NCBI GenBank assembly: GCA_963575745.1
Contig: CAUYUJ010016474.1
Span: 67,501-112,500, forward strand
DNA length: 45,000 bases
Reading direction: 5' to 3'
Source of the DNA: Prorocentrum cordatum
Lineage: Eukaryota > Sar > Dinophyceae > Prorocentrales > Prorocentraceae
The translations under genes and the position numbers were made by a program. Under the pieces are notes generated by a model. It did no database searches. It had not been told where the DNA came from and saw nothing but the letters and a program-made list of their open reading frames with translations. Positions 20,494 to 29,026 of the stretch are shown here, piece by piece; the stretch's first letter is position 1; every line of letters starts with the position of its first letter.

Positions 20494-21638
20494 GTGCTTT
20501 TGCGGCCTCCCATGGTGGTGGCGATCGCAGATGCGCTGGCGCAGGCGGGGGACGCTGCTGCGACAGGCGCGCTGCCGGCAGCGTCGGTCGATGTGCTGGC
20601 CGCAGCGCTTGGCGCTGCTGCGGCGGCCGGGCCGCCCACCATGCCAGCCGAGGCGCAAGCGGCGGGCGGTACTGCTGCAGCACACGGGCCGCTGGCCGCT
20701 CCGACCGCTCTGACGGCAGCAAGCACGCTGCCTGTTGCGTCAACCGCGGCGCCGGCAGCGGCTGGGGGCGCCTCCGCTTCAAGCGCGCTGCTGCTGGCGG
20801 CACCGTCGGCGGCTGCCACGGTGCTGGCGGCAGCGGCGGCGGGGAGTGCCACTGTAGCAGGCCTGCCGCATGCGGCTTCCTCCGTGTGGCCACCGCCGCC
20901 GCCGCCGCCGCCAGCGGCGGCTTCGATGGCGGCGTCAACGCGCGCCGCGACATCGTTGCTGAAGGCGTGCTGCTGCCTCTCAGCGATCGCCCCGACGGCT
21001 CGCTCAAGGGCGCCTGGCGACGTGTCGCCTGCCGCGAGCCCCAGCGCCTCCAGCGCCAAGCACGGCTGTCCCCCCAGCCACGGGGAGATGTCGTACAGCA
21101 CACGGCTCGCGAGCGCCATGTCGAAGTCGCCAGCCGCGGTGTGCCCTGCGCCTCCGTCCGCTGCGCGGTCGCCGGGCTGGCGGTAGCGCTCTAGCGCCAC
21201 GCGCAGCACGGCCTCCGCGCGGAGGGCGCTGCCGCCCGCCAGCGACAGCGCCTGCTCGGCGTGCTCTGGCAGGACGCCCCGCGCGAGGAGCTCGTGACGC
21301 GCCGCCTCCGCTCGGCACTCTGCGGCCTGGGCGGCGCCTGCGCGGCGCCTCGCCGCCTCTGCGCGGGCCAGTGGCAGCAGCTCTGCCCGTCGCTCTGGCC
21401 CGCCCAGCCTGCGCCGGCGCTTGCGCGCGCCCTCGCGCTCCTCGTGCCGGGGCGCCTCGCCGAGCAGGGACAGCAGCCGCTCGTCGAGCTCCGGCAGGGC
21501 CCGCAGGGCGGCGCCGAGCTCGGCGGAGGGCGGGGCTCTGGCCAGCAGCGCGCCCAGGTGCCAGTCGCTGGGGAAACCGTGGTGCGGGTCGCACAGGAGG
21601 TCTCTCTGGGCCGAGGCCCCGCAGACGGACGAGGCGTC
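20494..21638 (-). CDS. Exon-like block, Ala-rich protein of unknown function
   Basis: The longest convincing coding block: about 381 codons on minus. It begins at an AG (CCCAAG) followed by DASSVCGASAQRDLLCDP, HHGFPSDWHLGALLA, a charged helical segment (PELDERLLSLLGEAPRHEE, basic KRRRRLGG, then EAARRRAGAAQAAECRAE), then ARHELLARGVLPEHAEQAL, which weakly recalls a UBA-type three-helix module, FDMALASRVLYDISPWLGG, and a Gly-run plus Ala-rich tail ending at AC|GTAAGC (20,493). No single family is recognisable. Helical, polar-patterned residues occur only in this frame, while other frames give Arg/Pro-rich nonsense. Upstream, an in-frame TAA at 21,651-21,653 requires an intron or a break between this block and 21,768-22,210. 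Confidence 0.45.
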
Positions 21639-21767
21639 CTTGGGCGTTGCTTACAATGGGAGGGCGACCAGCGCGGGGGCGAAGACACGTGCACCTTGCG
21701 TGCCCCTTTTGGTCCCCAGGGGGCCCCTGCAAGGCCCTTGAGGTGCGCAAAGGGTGCACCATCTCGC
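21639..21767 (-). other. Intron-like gap, GC-AG, 129 nt
   Basis: The two coding blocks are in the same frame with a TAA between them. A GCGAGA donor at 21,767 and a CCCAAG acceptor ending at 21,639 would remove 129 nt and keep the frame; non-GT donors are established for dinoflagellates. Its inner part (ACCAAAAGGGGC..GTGCACGTGTCTTCGCCCC) resembles the presumed intron 20,197-20,493 (CCCAAAGGGGCCC..GCGCACGCTTCTTCGCTCCCC), as expected if both came from one element family. Confidence 0.35.
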
Positions 21768-22210
21768 TCGCCCCCCCCCGATGTATCGCCCCTCCACTGC
21801 GCGACGCCCGGCGTCCAGCAGGGCCGCCACGGCTGGGTCGCGCAGGGCCCCCTGTGCGGGTGCGTGCGGCACCGCCCCAGGGAAGAAGTAGACGGACCCC
21901 AGCTGCATCCCGAAGCTGCCCTCGTCCACGGTGCAGAAGGGGCTCCCGCCGCCGGCCGCGAGCAGCTCCGTCGGCCACTCGACGCTCCCGACCTCCAGCC
22001 GACACACCTCGCCCGTGGAGATGAGCCACAGGAAGTTGCGGCCGCCGAAGCCCGGGTCGCGGATCGAGCAGCGAGTGCCGCGGCGCGGATCGCGCTGGCC
22101 CCCCGCCCCCGGGTGGCAGACTGGGAGCAGGGGGCCGAGCCGGTTGACGAACTCCCTCGGGTGCTCGCGCGCGTGGAGGCTGGAAGAATCGACATCGGCG
22201 TGAGCATGCA
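21768..22210 (-). CDS. Exon-like block, WLISTGEV/LLPVCHPG region, unknown family
   Basis: About 148 codons on minus. It reads LHAREHPREFVNRLGPLLPV, CHPGAGG, RCSIRDPGFGGRNFLWLIST, GEVCRLEVGSVEWPTELL, FCTVDEGSFGMQLGSVYFFP and DPAVAALLDAGRRAVEG. It has a balanced composition (Trp, Phe, Tyr, Cys, Asp), unlike GC-driven shadow ORFs, so I think it is real. I do not recognise the fold; the alternating hydrophobic strands suggest a beta-rich globular domain. Two acceptors are possible at its start: AAAG before 22,210, supplied by a foldback element, or TTCCAG near 22,183. The next downstream block is 21,638-20,494. Confidence 0.45.
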
Positions 22211-22354
22211 CTTTCGGAGGTCCGTGCAGATTTCTTGCATCGGCGCTGGAGCCCTGGGGGGCGCCGCTGGCGCCGCCCCTGGCGCGCTCCGCGCGCCAGG
22301 GGGTGGGGGGCCACCGCGCCGACCCGAGAAATCAGCACAGTCAACTCTGGAAGG
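22209..22354. mobile_element. Foldback element at an exon border (introner-like)
   Basis: Arms of about 35 bp at 22,209-22,244 (CTTTCGGAGGTCCGTGCAG) and 22,317-22,354 (GAGAAATCAGCACAG) are imperfect inverted repeats around a GC-rich centre. The left arm matches the element at 2,373-2,474 in about 27 of 31 positions. Read on the minus strand, its end supplies AAAG exactly where the coding block 21,768-22,210 starts, and a CAG|GCACAA donor-like site lies just outside the other arm. This is the layout of an introner, inferred from structure only. Confidence 0.5.
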
Positions 22355-22758
22355 TTGTGCCTGTGCCGATTTGTCTTCTTCGAGAAGAGGATGCCCAGGT
22401 CGGCGCCCGCCCCTCGGGCCGGAGGAAAGGGGTTCGATTAGCAGATGGGGGGTTAGCGACTCAGCTGTCTGCCCGGCGCCTCCCAGCGTCAGAGGCGCCA
22501 CTGTGTCGAGGAACGCGGCAGGCGGCGGGGCCGAAACCAGCTTAGAGCAGCAAGTTTCGTACCCCCCCTTTCCCTACCTTGAGATGCGACGTCACAACTG
22601 ATTTGCAACACTGTCAAAAGACTCGACTGGACCCCATCTTACTGCGCCAGTTGTCGAAACGGGTCTCTCCGTGAGGGCCCCGGGGCCCGACGCACGGCAA
22701 AATCGCCCGTTGTAAAAGCATGCGGCGCCAGGATCTCAAGGTATCCCCCCCCATTTTC
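22355..22758. other. Presumed intronic or spacer DNA, no exon recognised
   Basis: A minus frame near 22,360-22,400 reads LLEEDKSAQAQ and might be a short exon ending at the CAG donor at about 22,368, but nothing else supports it. The rest holds short frames only. Confidence 0.3.
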
Positions 22759-22922
22759 GGGGGTTGCAACAGGTGCCCCTGGCCCAAGGTGCCCCCAGCT
22801 TTTCGCCCAATTCTGGAGCCCCTGGGGCCCATTGGGCCTCGTTCTCTGGAGGCCGTGGGGGGGGGGGTCCTTGGCAATCCTGGGGGCACTTTGGGCCAGA
22901 GGCACTTCTGGCAACACCCGAC
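22759..22922. mobile_element. Foldback element with arms of about 45 bp
   Basis: GGTGCCCCTGGCCCAAGGTG in the left arm (22,759-22,803) pairs with the complement of CACTTTGGGCCAGAGGCAC in the right arm (22,873-22,922). The centre also contains a GGGCCCATTGGGCC palindrome and a G12 run. No ORF. It lies in the presumed long intron of the split gene. Confidence 0.65.
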
Positions 22923-22964
22923 CCTTTCGCCCGACCCGAGTCCCAGCGATCCGATGTCGTGATT

Positions 22965-23128
22965 TTTTTAATGCGGGGTCCCCAGAATTCTCGACCCACT
23001 GCCCAGGACCAGTTTCTCATTTTGAGTCGTTTGTTGACAGTCCTGGGGCCCGGCGAGGGCCCCCAGAGGCCGAAAATCGAGAAAAACCTCCGTCCTGATT
23101 TTTCCAATGCGTTGGATCTCTGGGGTCT
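22965..23128 (+). repeat. Dispersed repeat family D, copy 1
   Basis: Shares with 39,936-40,108, in the same order, GTCCCCAGA.TTCTCGACCC, CCCAGGACC, GAGTCGTTT.TTGAC, GGGCCCCCAGAGGCCGAAAA and GAAAAACCTCC. Both ends carry a short direct repeat, read on minus as GCATT..AAAAATCA.GAC. Weaker copies lie at 24,035-24,110 and 37,805-37,930. Confidence 0.8.
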
Positions 23129-23310
23129 CCCCCGCTGGCGTGGCCGTCGCCGCGGAACGCCACCAGGTGCCCGTGGTACAGGTCCCAGCCGCACAGGCGC
23201 AGCCCCGCCTCTGCCGCCAGGCGCGCGAAGAGCCGCGCGACGAAGGCGGCCGCCTCCGGGGACGCGAAGCGCAGGGCCCGCTCGACGCCGGTGTAGGGCG
23301 TCAGCTCCTC
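23129..23310 (-). CDS. First exon-like block of split gene, poly-Pro leader
   Basis: About 58 codons on minus, read directly after poly-Pro from the GGA/TCC tract: EELTPYTGVERALRFASPEA, AAFVARLFARLAAEAGLRLC, GWDLYHGHLVAFRGDGHASG. Balanced helical composition and a coherent end support it as real coding sequence. It should join to the block at 22,210 across an intron of about 0.9 kb that contains dispersed repeat D and a foldback element. The upstream limit is unclear: it may start at the AG in CTCCTGAG at about 23,310 or include the poly-Pro. Product unknown. Confidence 0.4.
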
Positions 23311-23445
23311 AGGAGGAGGAGGAGGAGGAGGAGGGGGAGGAGGAGGAGGAGGAGGAGGAGGAGGAGGGAAGGCGGAGGGCGGAGGGCGGAGGGCAGAGGA
23401 CTGAGAGCGGAGGCGGGAGAGAGGAGGAGGAGGAAGGAGGAGGAC
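23311..23445 (+). repeat. (GGA)n polypurine tract
   Basis: GGA repeats to about 23,368, then GCGGAGGGC and GAGAGCGGAGGC variants. Confidence 0.95.
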
Positions 23446-23714
23446 CCTGAGATCCAACTTTTTCGAGCCGGGCGTTTTCGCTCAATTCTGGGCCCAAGGG
23501 CCTTCACAGATCGATGCCGCTCGAAAAGTGACGCAGTAAGATATAGGGTCCGGGGGTCCGGTCGTGATGTTTGACGATGTTGCAAGGTCTTCTGCGACGC
23601 CAGGTCTCCGGGGAGGGCCAGTGCAGACAGCAGCAAGTCGTGACAACAAACGGCGGGCTTCGAATGCTTCGGGCACTTTTTGGCGCCCGGCATGGTTCGC
23701 AGCAGCTGCGCCTC
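23446..23714. other. Spacer, no gene recognised
   Basis: At about 23,610-23,660 it contains GAGGGCCAGTGCAGAC..GACAACAAACGGCGGG, a degenerate copy of the outer arm of the adjacent inverted-repeat element. Confidence 0.4.
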
Positions 23715-24012
23715 GTCACGGGCCAGTCGAGACAACGGCGGCCCTCCCTGCCGATTTTCGCTCTCTTTGGGGCCTCCTGGAGGCTTCTCGTCGCCACGGC
23801 TGGATCTGCCTCGACAAACAAATCAGGATGGACCCCAGGAAGGGTTTTGGTGGCTTCCCGTTCGGCCCAAATCCACTCCTCTCCCGTGGCCCATGCTTAA
23901 AACGTTTTTCGGGGCAGGTGCAGCCGTGGCGACGAGCTGTCTCCAAGATGCCCCCAAACTGATGAAACAAACGCCAGGGAGTCTCGCCGTCGTCTCGTCG
24001 GGCCCTCCTCTG
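23715..24012. mobile_element. Inverted-repeat element with arms of about 100 bp
   Basis: The left arm at 23,715-23,815 (GGGCCAGTCGAGACAACGG, CTCCCTGCC, CTTTGGGGCCTCCTGGAGGC, CTCGTCGCCACGGCTG) pairs with the reverse complement of the right arm at 23,915-24,012 (GCAGCCGTGGCGACGAGC, CTCCAAGATGCCCCCAAAC, GGGAGTCTCGCCGTCGTCTC). The core between them is about 100 bp and has no ORF. A 28-bp block of the left arm occurs exactly, inverted, at 26,109-26,136. Confidence 0.7.
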
Positions 24013-24034
24013 GGAACCCTGGAGGACTGGATCC

Positions 24035-24110
24035 TTTCCTTGGGACCCGTGTCTCACCCCGAGTCGTTTTGGACGGTCCTGGGGCCTGGTTAGGGCTCGC
24101 AGAAACGAGC
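24035..24110 (+). repeat. Dispersed repeat family D, partial copy
   Basis: TTGGGACCCGTGTCTCACC, CCGAGTCGTTTTGGACGG and TCCTGGGGCCTGG follow the same order as the middle of copies 1 and 2. Confidence 0.6.
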
Positions 24111-24249
24111 AACATGCACAACCCTTCTGGCGCGTGCTTTCCCAACTCTGCCCCGGCGTCACTCGGACGCGCGTGCGGATGGCCTCGGCCGCGCTGCGAG
24201 GGACAAAGTTTTCCAAGCTCTCCCTCTGGTTGGGTGGTAGTCTTGAAAC

Positions 24250-24455
24250 TCTGAATTCGTCGGCTACACGCAAGAGTGACCCTGGGTAAGAGTGACCTTT
24301 GGTGCGCGGCTTTTTTGGGGCCGCGTGGGGGGCCAGATACAAGTGCGCAGGACGCTACGAACGCATCGCGATCGGCGATTGGGGGGCCCCAATGGGCCCG
24401 CACCAAAGGTCACTCCTGCGAGGGGTCACTCTTACGCGTAGTCGAACTCAGCGCT
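24250..24455. mobile_element. Inverted-repeat element with arms of about 55 bp
   Basis: Left arm 24,250-24,305: CTGAATTCG, AAGAGTGACCCTGGG, AAGAGTGACCTTTGGTGCG. Right arm 24,399-24,455 is its reverse complement: CGCACCAAAGGTCACTC, GGGGTCACTCTTACGC, CGAACTCAG. Each arm holds a duplicated AGAGTGACC motif. The inner 93 bp have no ORF. The structure is MITE-like. Confidence 0.8.
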
Positions 24456-24585
24456 GCGGCCTCCGCCCTGGCACTCCCGAGCAGCGGTGCGAAAGGCTCC
24501 GTCAGGCGCAGCCCCTCTCTTTGGGAGCGACCGCCGTTCGGGCCCATGCCGAGCAGCGGCTGCTCCCAGCCAAGCTTCGCTCCTC

Positions 24586-24822
24586 CTTCTCCTCCTCCTC
24601 CTCCTCCTCCTCCTCCTCCTCCTCCTCCTCCTCCTCCCTCCCCCTCTTCGAGCGGAGCACCGATCGCGCGTCCTCCTCCTCCTCCTTCTCCTCCACTTGC
24701 TCCTCCTCCTCCTCCTTCTCCTCCTCCTCCTCCTCCTCCTCCTCCTCCTCCTCCTCCTCCTCCTCCTCCTCCTCCTCCTCCTCCTCCCCCTCCTCGTCCT
24801 CCTCCTCGTCCTCCTTCTCCTG
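24586..24822 (-). repeat. (TCC)n microsatellite, interrupted
   Basis: TCC at 24,586-24,645 and 24,672-24,818, separated by a GAGCGGAGCACCGATCGCGC island. A short minus frame beyond it (AKLGWEQPLLGMGPN, about 24,585-24,540) is possibly protein-like but cannot be defended. Confidence 0.95.
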
Positions 24823-24834
24823 CCTCACTGCGGG

Positions 24835-25215
24835 GCTGCGAACTGCGCAAGTGTCGCCACGTGCGTGTTCTCCTGGGAGGTCCCACGGAGTGACGTCTTA
24901 CACGCACCCAGACAAGATCTCGCGGCTCCCTCACGGCTCCCTGTGGAGCCGCGATCAGCGCAGCTGTTGTCACTTTCGTGGGCTCCTGAGAGATCCAGCG
25001 GGGTGACACGTCATCCGCGCACCCAGACTGGACCTCGCGGTTCCCGAGGGGGACTGCCCTTTGCGCAACTCTCGCCACTTTCGTGTGCTTCTGGGGGGGT
25101 CCAGCAGAGTGCCGTCCTACGCGCACCCAAGCTAGACCTCGCGGCTCCCTGAGGGGCTGCGGATTGCGCAACCGTCGCCACCTTTTGCACCTCAGTCGCC
25201 GTAGTTGGGTGTTGA
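24835..25215 (+). repeat. Satellite of about 105 bp, first block
   Basis: TGCGCAA..GTCGCCAC cores at 24,844, 24,957, 25,062 and 25,165 (steps 113, 105, 103). Units also share CGCGCACCCA, GACCTCGCGGCTCCC and GGTCCAGCG. Confidence 0.8.
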
Positions 25216-25394
25216 AGGCGGTCGGGACATCCCCCCGAGCAGCGCAACATGTGGCATAGCCTGGGCCGTCGCAGACCACGGGGAGGCGAACACAAAGGCC
25301 CAGGACGGCGCAGGCGCAAGTCGAGGCCAGGACAGAACAGTGATCCAATAGGTGCTCGGTTCGGTTCACTGCTCCAGGGCCCCACTGCCAGACA
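25216..25394. other. Unique insertion inside the 105-bp satellite, no gene recognised
   Basis: About 180 bp without the satellite motifs separate satellite blocks one and two. Confidence 0.5.
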
Positions 25395-25465
25395 CGAAAC
25401 GGTTACTTGCGCAACCGTCGCCACTTTCGTGGGCTCCTGGGGATCCAGCGGACTGACGTACTAGC
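25395..25465 (+). repeat. Satellite of about 105 bp, isolated unit
   Basis: TTGCGCAACCGTCGCCACTT, GTGGGCTCCTGG and GATCCAGCGGACTGACG. Confidence 0.75.
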
Positions 25466-25654
25466 AGGCCACTCTGCATTTAATCTGGAGTTTCTGTATC
25501 TAGAAGAAGGGGCGTACGCCTGTGCTCGACGACGATGGCGAAAATGAGCGGCGGCGGTGATGCGGCGGGTGAGGATCAGGAAGGTGAGGATCAGGAGTGT
25601 GAGGTTCACGAGGATGATGATCAGACGACTGATGGGGGCGCGCCCGGTGGCACC
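25466..25654. other. Spacer, no gene recognised
   Basis: GAGGATCAGGA-rich sequence with plus frames of fewer than 100 codons and low complexity. Confidence 0.4.
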
Positions 25655-25880
25655 CATATTGTACCTCACGGCTCCCTGCAGGTGCTGCCTTCTGCGCAAC
25701 GCAACGGTCGCCACGTTCGGGGTTTCTGCGAGGTCCAGCGCCATGGCGTCATACGCGCACCCAAGCTAGACTTCGCGGCTCCCTGGGGGGTGCTGCCACT
25801 TGCGCATCTGTCGCCACTTCCATGAGCTGCTGGGAGGTCCAGTGCAGTGGTGGTATGCGCATAACACCACTGAGCTGGCA
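25655..25880 (+). repeat. Satellite of about 105 bp, last block
   Basis: Two units with cores at about 25,695 and 25,802, the second ending in a TGGTATGCGCATAACACC tail. Confidence 0.75.
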
Positions 25881-26189
25881 TGCTCTAAAGTACTGCGTCG
25901 TTCAACTACGCCCTGTGAGTCGTGGAACGCGTACGCCCCCATGTAGCTGTCATAGCACAGTGCGTCTCTTGCCATGTTACCGCTCGCACAAAGCGGGCCC
26001 TGTGACACAGCCATTTGTTTCAGATGGGTCGGGTACGCCATGGGTTGGGTACGTTCGGGGTGGTTTAGTTCGCAACGGGACGAAGCCCATACCTGATGAG
26101 CAACCACCATGGAGGGCCGCCGTTGTCTCGACTGGCCCTCCTCCGATCGTCCGTCCTGTCTCCTCCGTCCTTCCGCGTCCCTCACCCGT
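25881..26189. other. Spacer with an inverted 28-bp match, no gene recognised
   Basis: At 26,109-26,136 it holds GGAGGGCCGCCGTTGTCTCG followed by ACTGGCCC, the exact reverse complement of 23,721-23,748. Nothing else recognisable. Confidence 0.6.
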
Positions 26190-27170
26190 CCTCCTCCACA
26201 TCCTTCGTCTGTTCCTGCCTGCGGACGAGGGAGCGCGGGGGGAGAGGAGGAGGAGGAGGAGGAGGAAGGGGGGACTCTGCTGGACTTTGCTGAGCGCCGC
26301 GACGCATATACTCGTCCAAGGGGTCGGGCAAGACCCCCTGCGCCCCCGACACAGGAGTTCCTCCCCCCTGGGCGTCAGGGGCTGGGCGAGAGCGGCTCAC
26401 ATACTCCTCCGTCTGAGCCGCCATCGCAGACGCTGGTGGACCACGATAGCTGGGGGACAGCCCGTTCTGAAGTCTTCGCAAATTCTCCCCCCCTTTCCTC
26501 GTGGTGGTGGGGGGACACACGCATGCAAGGTGTCCGGCATCGGCAGTGGCCGTTCGGCCACAACTCATACAAAAAACAATCCAGATGCCTTCATCTTCGC
26601 GAGGCGGTGGCTGGGGTGCAAGGCCACCCCACCAACGCACGCCTGTCCCGGGATCGCCTTGAAACCCTCGCCATCCTCAGCAGGTAACCCCAGCGTCCTC
26701 TCCGAGCCCAGCGGCGGGGCGAAGGGCAAATCACTGCATCGGGCCGAGGCGGCTTTGAGCAGCTTGTTCCTCGGGATAATATCTCTACACTGCTTGCACC
26801 TCCAACGGCCGGCACACGGAACGAAATCATGAGCACTCGACCGCCAGACAGCGTCCAACCGAGAAGGCTTACGCGGTTGCTTGACGCTGCCAGGTCGCTC
26901 GCCGATCCACGGCTCAACTTCGAGCGCCATCAGCAGCGCGCGTCGGGCAAGGTGTGTGGAAGGGGCAGGGGGCGACACGCACCAGTCCCAGGCCCACTGG
27001 GCCGCGGTGCCAGCCCAGACGTCGGCACTGGCGTTGCCCAAACTCAAAAACAGCTCGAAGTCCGTCTTGATCGACTGTAGCTCGTCCTCCCTGTGCGAGG
27101 GGGCCCATAAAACAAACTACTTCCCAGGGCCACGGGTTCCCAAAGCACGCCCAACACGGACCCAAAGGTC
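26190..27170 (-). pseudogene. RNase H end and C-terminal cysteine-ribbon region, broken
   Basis: Continues as DLWVRVGRALGTRGPGK, a TAG (27,117-27,119), then FVLWAPSHREDELQSIKTDF, FLSLGNASADVWAGTAAQWA (the usual end of RNase H, with the Asp kept), a linker, WRCKQCRDI (first CxxC ribbon) and, after a shift near 26,595, EGIWIVFCMSCGRTA followed by LRRLQNGLSPSYRGPP. The CMSCGRTA..C..NLRRLQNGLSP pattern matches the C-terminus of dinoflagellate LINE pol proteins. The 3' boundary near 26,190 is approximate; no poly(A) or target-site duplication is visible. Confidence 0.6.
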
Positions 27171-27705
27171 TCAATTCTGGCCCCGAGGAAACTCGGCACG
27201 ACCACTGTGCCAATCAGAAACTAAACTCTTACAAGCGGTCACGTAGCACACTGGGCCCGGAGAACACTCGATAGCTAAGCGCAGTGCCTGTATTGCAGTT
27301 CGCGGCACCGTCTGCTTCCTGCCTACAAGGGCCTGGGCGACCCCGCACACAGGGCTCCAGAACGGCGACGAGGGATCCTGGCGCATCGCAACAACTGCTG
27401 AGCCGCACCTCCTTCTTCTAGGATCTGAACTGCGTTCGCCTCCTGAGCCGCCCCCGAAGATGTGCAAAGGGAGGCCCCAGGAGCAACGCAATGTTCCCAG
27501 ACGTGCCCCTCCCCGAGAAGGACCTTCTGAGCCACCTCAGGAGTCTCAACGAACTTGGGCACCACGAGGTCCTTTGGGGGCACCCCGCGGAGCCACGGCG
27601 CAGGCTGAGCCTCGTGGCTCGCGATGGCTTGGGGAACCAGAGAATCAGTCTTAGTGAAATCCCCGTGCCCGCGATTCGCAGCACACGTCTACATGCGGTG
27701 CACTA
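27171..27705 (-). pseudogene. RNase H-like domain with catalytic acids replaced
   Basis: After ASHEAQPAPWLRGVPPKDLV the frame shifts near 27,480 into HIFGGGSGGERSSDPRRRRC, GRKQTVPRTAIQALRLAI and CYVTACKSLVSDWHSG. The intact family shows T-D-G-S-G-G, TVPRAEL.AL and VTD. Here the first Asp is Gly (codon 27,450-27,452), the Glu is Ala (27,294-27,296) and the second Asp is Ala (27,234-27,236). Each change needs one base. A TGA ends the frame at 27,171-27,173. The enzyme cannot be active as written. The fourth acid of the fold is kept just downstream (27,021-27,023). Confidence 0.7.
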
Positions 27706-28728
27706 TAAAGTCCCAGGCCTTTTTTTTTCATAGTGGGGGCAAAGCGGCGGGCAAGCGTAGCCTGCAGCAACCTGCCTCTCACGGGTCCACTGGCCGCCGC
27801 CCACGACGGCAAGGTCAGCGGACCACTCCTCGAACTGCATGCGCTTGGCGAAGCGATTCAGCTCCATGCTCACCGTGGTCACGCCAGCGCCATGCACGAG
27901 GTCCTCGCCTGCCTCATTCTGAGATGCCCCCTGCCACTGCTGAGCAATACAATCATCCATGCAAGCTCCGAGCATATCATCGAAGTGGGCCATCACCGCA
28001 GCGCCGTACTGCTCATCACCGAAGCTAGGGAAGAGCCAATCATCGATCGTGCCATCAGGTAGCGGGCGTGACCACACCAAGGGGGACACAGGACCCCACC
28101 CAACATGAAGTAAAATCGCCTGCAATGCGGCAATCGGCCCACGAACATCTCCCCATCGCATAGACTTGCCCTTCTTCTGCTTGGCCAGCACCACAGGCCA
28201 CGCCCTCTTGATCCTGGGGTGGAGGCACGACTGCGGCAACCGAAGAGCGACCCATTCACGAAGCAGCTGGCGTCTGAGGTCCACTCCAGGGTCCGCCATG
28301 CCGTAGACCGCCTGCAGCACCAACGTGGAGCACCTGCCTCTCTTCGCACCAGCTGCTGCAGCAACAGCATCGCGACGCATGGCCAACAGTATGGTAGGAG
28401 GGGTTCCCATAACCTGATGGCCAAAAACAGACGCAGGATATACACCCGTGTTCCAAAACATCTTCGTCACAAATCTCAGGCGTCCTAGGCGGCGAACCTT
28501 CATGACTTGCCCCTGCCTCCTGCGATCCTGAGTCCGCCGTCTCATCATACGAAACTATACGCGGAAACGAGCTGCTGCAGCGTCAGAGCCGAGGTCGACG
28601 ACAGCGCGAACCTATTCAACAAGTATGCCCTTGCGCCTCAGCCTCCGCTGAAGCTCGATCCCAATCTCATCAGAACTGGCGACCAACTTCGTCTTGGAAT
28701 AAATCTGCAATCTCAGCTCCGCCAGCCC

Positions 28729-28729
<1 letters not shown>
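27706..28729 (-). pseudogene. Reverse transcriptase C-terminal part and connector, broken
   Basis: Reads VASSDEIGIELQRRLRRKGI, VRAVVDLGSDAAAARFRV, then RRRQGQVMKVRRLGRLRFVT, KMFWNTGVYPASVFGHQVMG and the basic, Ala-rich stretch after it. The LGSDAAAARFRV and VYPASVFGHQVMG blocks are characteristic of the region just after the reverse transcriptase in dinoflagellate LINE proteins. Two in-frame TAG codons (28,612-28,614 and 28,555-28,557) interrupt it. The longest intact run is 28,548-27,703. Just before its end, an A9 run (27,720-27,728) throws the frame: the shifted frame continues as DFIVHRM, then a TAG at 27,689-27,691 where Trp would be expected, then TCAANRGHGDFTKTDSLVPQ. Confidence 0.7.
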
Positions 28730-28762
<33 letters not shown>

Positions 28763-28788
28763 CATGATGATGATGGTGATGATGATGG

Positions 28789-28824
<36 letters not shown>

Positions 28825-28846
28825 GGGTGGTCGTGGGGGTGATGAC

Positions 28847-28910
<64 letters not shown>

Positions 28911-28950
28911 CTGACTATTACGATGATGATGCTGCTGATGATGATGTTGA
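28730..28950. repeat. (ATG)n microsatellite at the LINE break point
   Basis: ATG/GAT triplets with GGTGAT and a GTGGTCGTGGGGGTGA island at about 28,826-28,843. It abuts the truncated end of the LINE fragment. Confidence 0.95.
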
Positions 28951-29026
28951 TGAGGGTGACGGCCATGTTCCCCAATCGGAGCTTGCCTCTGTAGGGGTCC
29001 TAGCGGATTTAAGGGTAGGTGAGGTT

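Larger units (their letters stand above)
26190..28729 (-). mobile_element. Decayed, 5'-truncated LINE-type retroelement (pol 3' part)
   Basis: In minus-strand order: the end of a reverse transcriptase, a connector with VYPASVFGHQVMG, an RNase H-like domain, and two C-terminal cysteine ribbons, the arrangement typical of the abundant dinoflagellate non-LTR elements. The catalytic reverse transcriptase core is missing because the sequence breaks into an (ATG)n repeat at 28,729. In-frame stops at 28,612, 28,555, 27,689, 27,171 and 27,117, and shifts at 27,720-27,728, about 27,480 and about 26,595, make it dead. The assignment rests on recalled motif order, not on a database search. Confidence 0.75.

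Noticed and set aside
27117-28614. Alternative genetic code reading TAG as an amino acid
   Set aside because: The fragment also has frameshifts, a TGA and lost catalytic residues, so decay is the simpler reading.
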